Of a stretch of DNA of 64,000 bases, positions 61,916-64,000 are shown in pieces. The notes beneath the pieces are model-generated. The model ran no database searches. It had not been told where the DNA came from and worked only from the letters and a program-made list of their open reading frames with translations. Origin of the DNA: Apostichopus japonicus (taxonomy: Eukaryota; Echinodermata; Holothuroidea; Aspidochirotida; Stichopodidae); contig NC_092573.1 of NCBI RefSeq assembly GCF_037975245.1, positions 200,501 through 264,500 of the forward strand. The letters are read 5' to 3'. Within the stretch, counting starts at the first letter, position 1; every line of letters starts with the position of its first letter. A program made the position numbers and the translations under genes.

Positions 61916-64000
61916 CTGTTTGACAAAAATAGAATGTGATCGTTATCTAAAACTTGGAATGAAAAAACTGCTAACCAGTATTTCTGATGTCCTGATGAGG
62001 TTGTTCTCTTAGACTGCAGCATGGTCATCTATACAGAGCTTTAGTTGACACACTACCTACAGCAGGTCAATGAACACTGGACTTAAAAGGTCGCTGAATA
62101 TGACCTGTGTCAAACCTTCTGAAGCTAAAAATACAAATTATACAAAAACTTTGTAAATGATACTTGAAAATGGTCAAACTATAGATTTTGTAAATTGTGG
62201 ACCTTACATCCAGGGCATAGCTTACATCAAACTTTCCTTTGGAATCGTACATTTTTTCATTCAAGTAGAAATAGAGTTGGAGCAATGAGTATATATTTTG
62301 TATTCATACGTTCTAGTGGTTCTTTGCCTCTTAATCTAGGCTAAAGCTAGAGATATAGTCGGTTGAATGCATTTCAACTACATTTTCATAATCCAATGGC
62401 ATATCTTGATATTCAGATCTGTCATCAACAAACTCTATTGATCCTTCTCAATGTTTTGTATTCAATTAAGAAACTTATTCATCGGTTTAAGGCCAACATT
62501 ACTAATGCTATGGTACAGTAGATGGGAGGCCTTAGAAGCAACCAAACCAGACAGCTTATTGGCCTTAGGTTTGGGTCCTGGCCAGTGGTCAGGATTTATT
62601 TGTCAGGTCACGAATAGCAAAAAACTAAGCAAAAGAGACCAGAAATTACCAAGAATTTGTATAGTACTACACAATCTTTGTTTACTTTAGTGTTTATTGA
62701 TTTTAAAGCAAACCACCTCCTAATTAAACTTTACAATGGTGAGACAATGCCAAGCTAAACTTAGCTTCACAATAAAAGTCCCTCAGTACCTGGATGCATA
62801 AATGAATTTCAAATTAACTAAAGACTAGACACTAACTCTGTCAGTATTCTTTCTTCTCTCCAGCTGTTGTTTTTCTTTCCTTCCATTCCATTGCACTTAA
62901 ATTATTTCTTTGTCATTCTATTCTCTTGATCGCTTTTCAGTTGGACATATACTTGCTTCAATTTCTTAAGCTTACAACTTTTATTTTTGTAATTAATGCA
63001 CAATCATGTCACAAGTTTAACTTAAATAAAATAATCGAAAGTTTCCTTTTGGAAATTACATGAATTTCAACGATAAAACTTGAAATTTCAAACAAGAACA
63101 GTTAAACAATGAAAAACTTTCAAAATATTCACAGACTGCATGACCCAATTCTCTATTTACTTTTGTATTCAAGATTAATACTAAACCTGTAACCATGGAA
63201 GCGATATAAAGTACTTCAATGGGTCAATTGCTGTCCATCCGTTTCCAAATCTTTAAACACATAAGTGTGGAATTATTACCCTACCAGTAACCTCACACTT
63301 TGAAAGCCATTGCAGTCTACTGTATATTTCACTCTTAATCTGGTCTAGTAACGAATTTATTACTAAACTAAGTTTTATATAGCTGTCTGAGCAAGTCCAC
63401 GGGCACAAGACTAATTTTTTTCAGACCGTACTATTGTACAGTACATACCCACTCTGGATTCCCTTTTACAACATGAATTTTCTATCTAATCTTGCTATAC
63501 AGTGCAGATCAACTTACATATTTTCTGAAATGATTTACAAATTTTGGACAAACCACAAAACAAAGTAACTTCAGGGAGGAATTTGTCCAGTATCGCATCA
63601 TGAAAATGCTAGATGGAAAATGGTCACATTGCTATGCAAAGTCCAAAAGATTTACACTAAACTGTTTTACATAGGACCCATAGTCTTTCATTTACAGACA
63701 AACAATTCAGCGCCTTCACAAGAGCTACAATACATTTGAGCACTAAATTATCCACTGTGCTTTACCAAGGTTGCAGCACTGAAACATAAAACATTGGGAA
63801 TTCAACTAGCCTAACACTGGAAATGTGAAAACATCAGTTCTCTTGAATACTGTTCACAGTACGAACAGAACTTACTGAATGTTGAAATGAATCACATGCA
63901 CATAATTACCATGTTTACTATTCAATTGCTGAATTTGAAGATGAAAGTGGAACTGCAAAGCTACTACAGTAGTACTCTGTTACTGTACACTAGGACAAAG
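61916..64000 (-). other. IQGAP intron upstream of the first visible exon (partial)
   Basis: About 2.1 kb of AT-rich sequence leading to the acceptor of the 61.9 kb exon. I looked for an exon 1 (an ATG-led segment ending with one base of a split codon before a donor) and saw none, so the start codon probably lies beyond the window. A diverged copy of a dispersed repeat is near 63580-63690. Nothing else is recognised. Confidence 0.6.

Noticed and set aside
61916-64000. IQGAP exon 1
   Set aside because: Looked for an ATG-led coding segment ending in phase 1 at a donor upstream of 61915; none found, so exon 1 is probably outside the window.

Overview
The window is a stretch of intron-rich animal nuclear DNA filled by one gene on the minus strand. 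Joining 26 exons in a single consistent reading frame gives about 911 codons of an IQGAP protein, the Ras-GAP-related scaffold that links Cdc42/Rac, calmodulin and actin. Every junction is GT-AG and every split codon closes correctly. The first exon (the residues before the calponin-homology domain) lies beyond the right edge of the window. The Ras-GAP-related and C-terminal parts lie beyond the left edge. The AT-rich introns (0.3-11.5 kb), the (ATT)n-tailed SINEs and the many minisatellites suggest a marine invertebrate. An echinoderm is my best guess from general similarity, but the window does not prove it.

Layout from the 5' end of the gene (right) to the 3' end (left). The calponin-homology domain is encoded at about 61.9, 50.2, 41.2, 35.8, 34.3 and 32.3 kb. 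Six IQGAP-specific repeats follow at about 26.6-9.2 kb, encoded by alternating short and ~165-bp exons and including a 21-bp microexon. The WW domain is at 8.3-8.4 kb, four IQ motifs lie at 5.9-2.0 kb, and a helical linker ends at the window edge. A second possible start exon at 61.1 kb encodes a diverged version of the first calponin-homology helix. It has its own ATG directly after an in-frame stop, and its donor phase fits the same downstream exon, which suggests an alternative promoter and N-terminus.

The introns hold most of the unusual material. There is a 2.5-kb G-free pyrimidine satellite (G-rich in the transcript, with many G-quadruplex motifs). A 1.3-kb non-autonomous hAT-like transposon has a perfect 8-bp target duplication. 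A 1.9-kb element ends in CATAGGCG inverted repeats with a 7-bp flanking duplication. A tRNA-derived SINE family is present as two related copies. There is also a perfect 30-bp-arm hairpin, an array of eight nearly identical 80-bp units, and several higher-order minisatellites. No independent protein-coding gene, rRNA, CRISPR array or prokaryotic feature is supported. The long open frames between the exons come from low-complexity repeats or lack coding signals.
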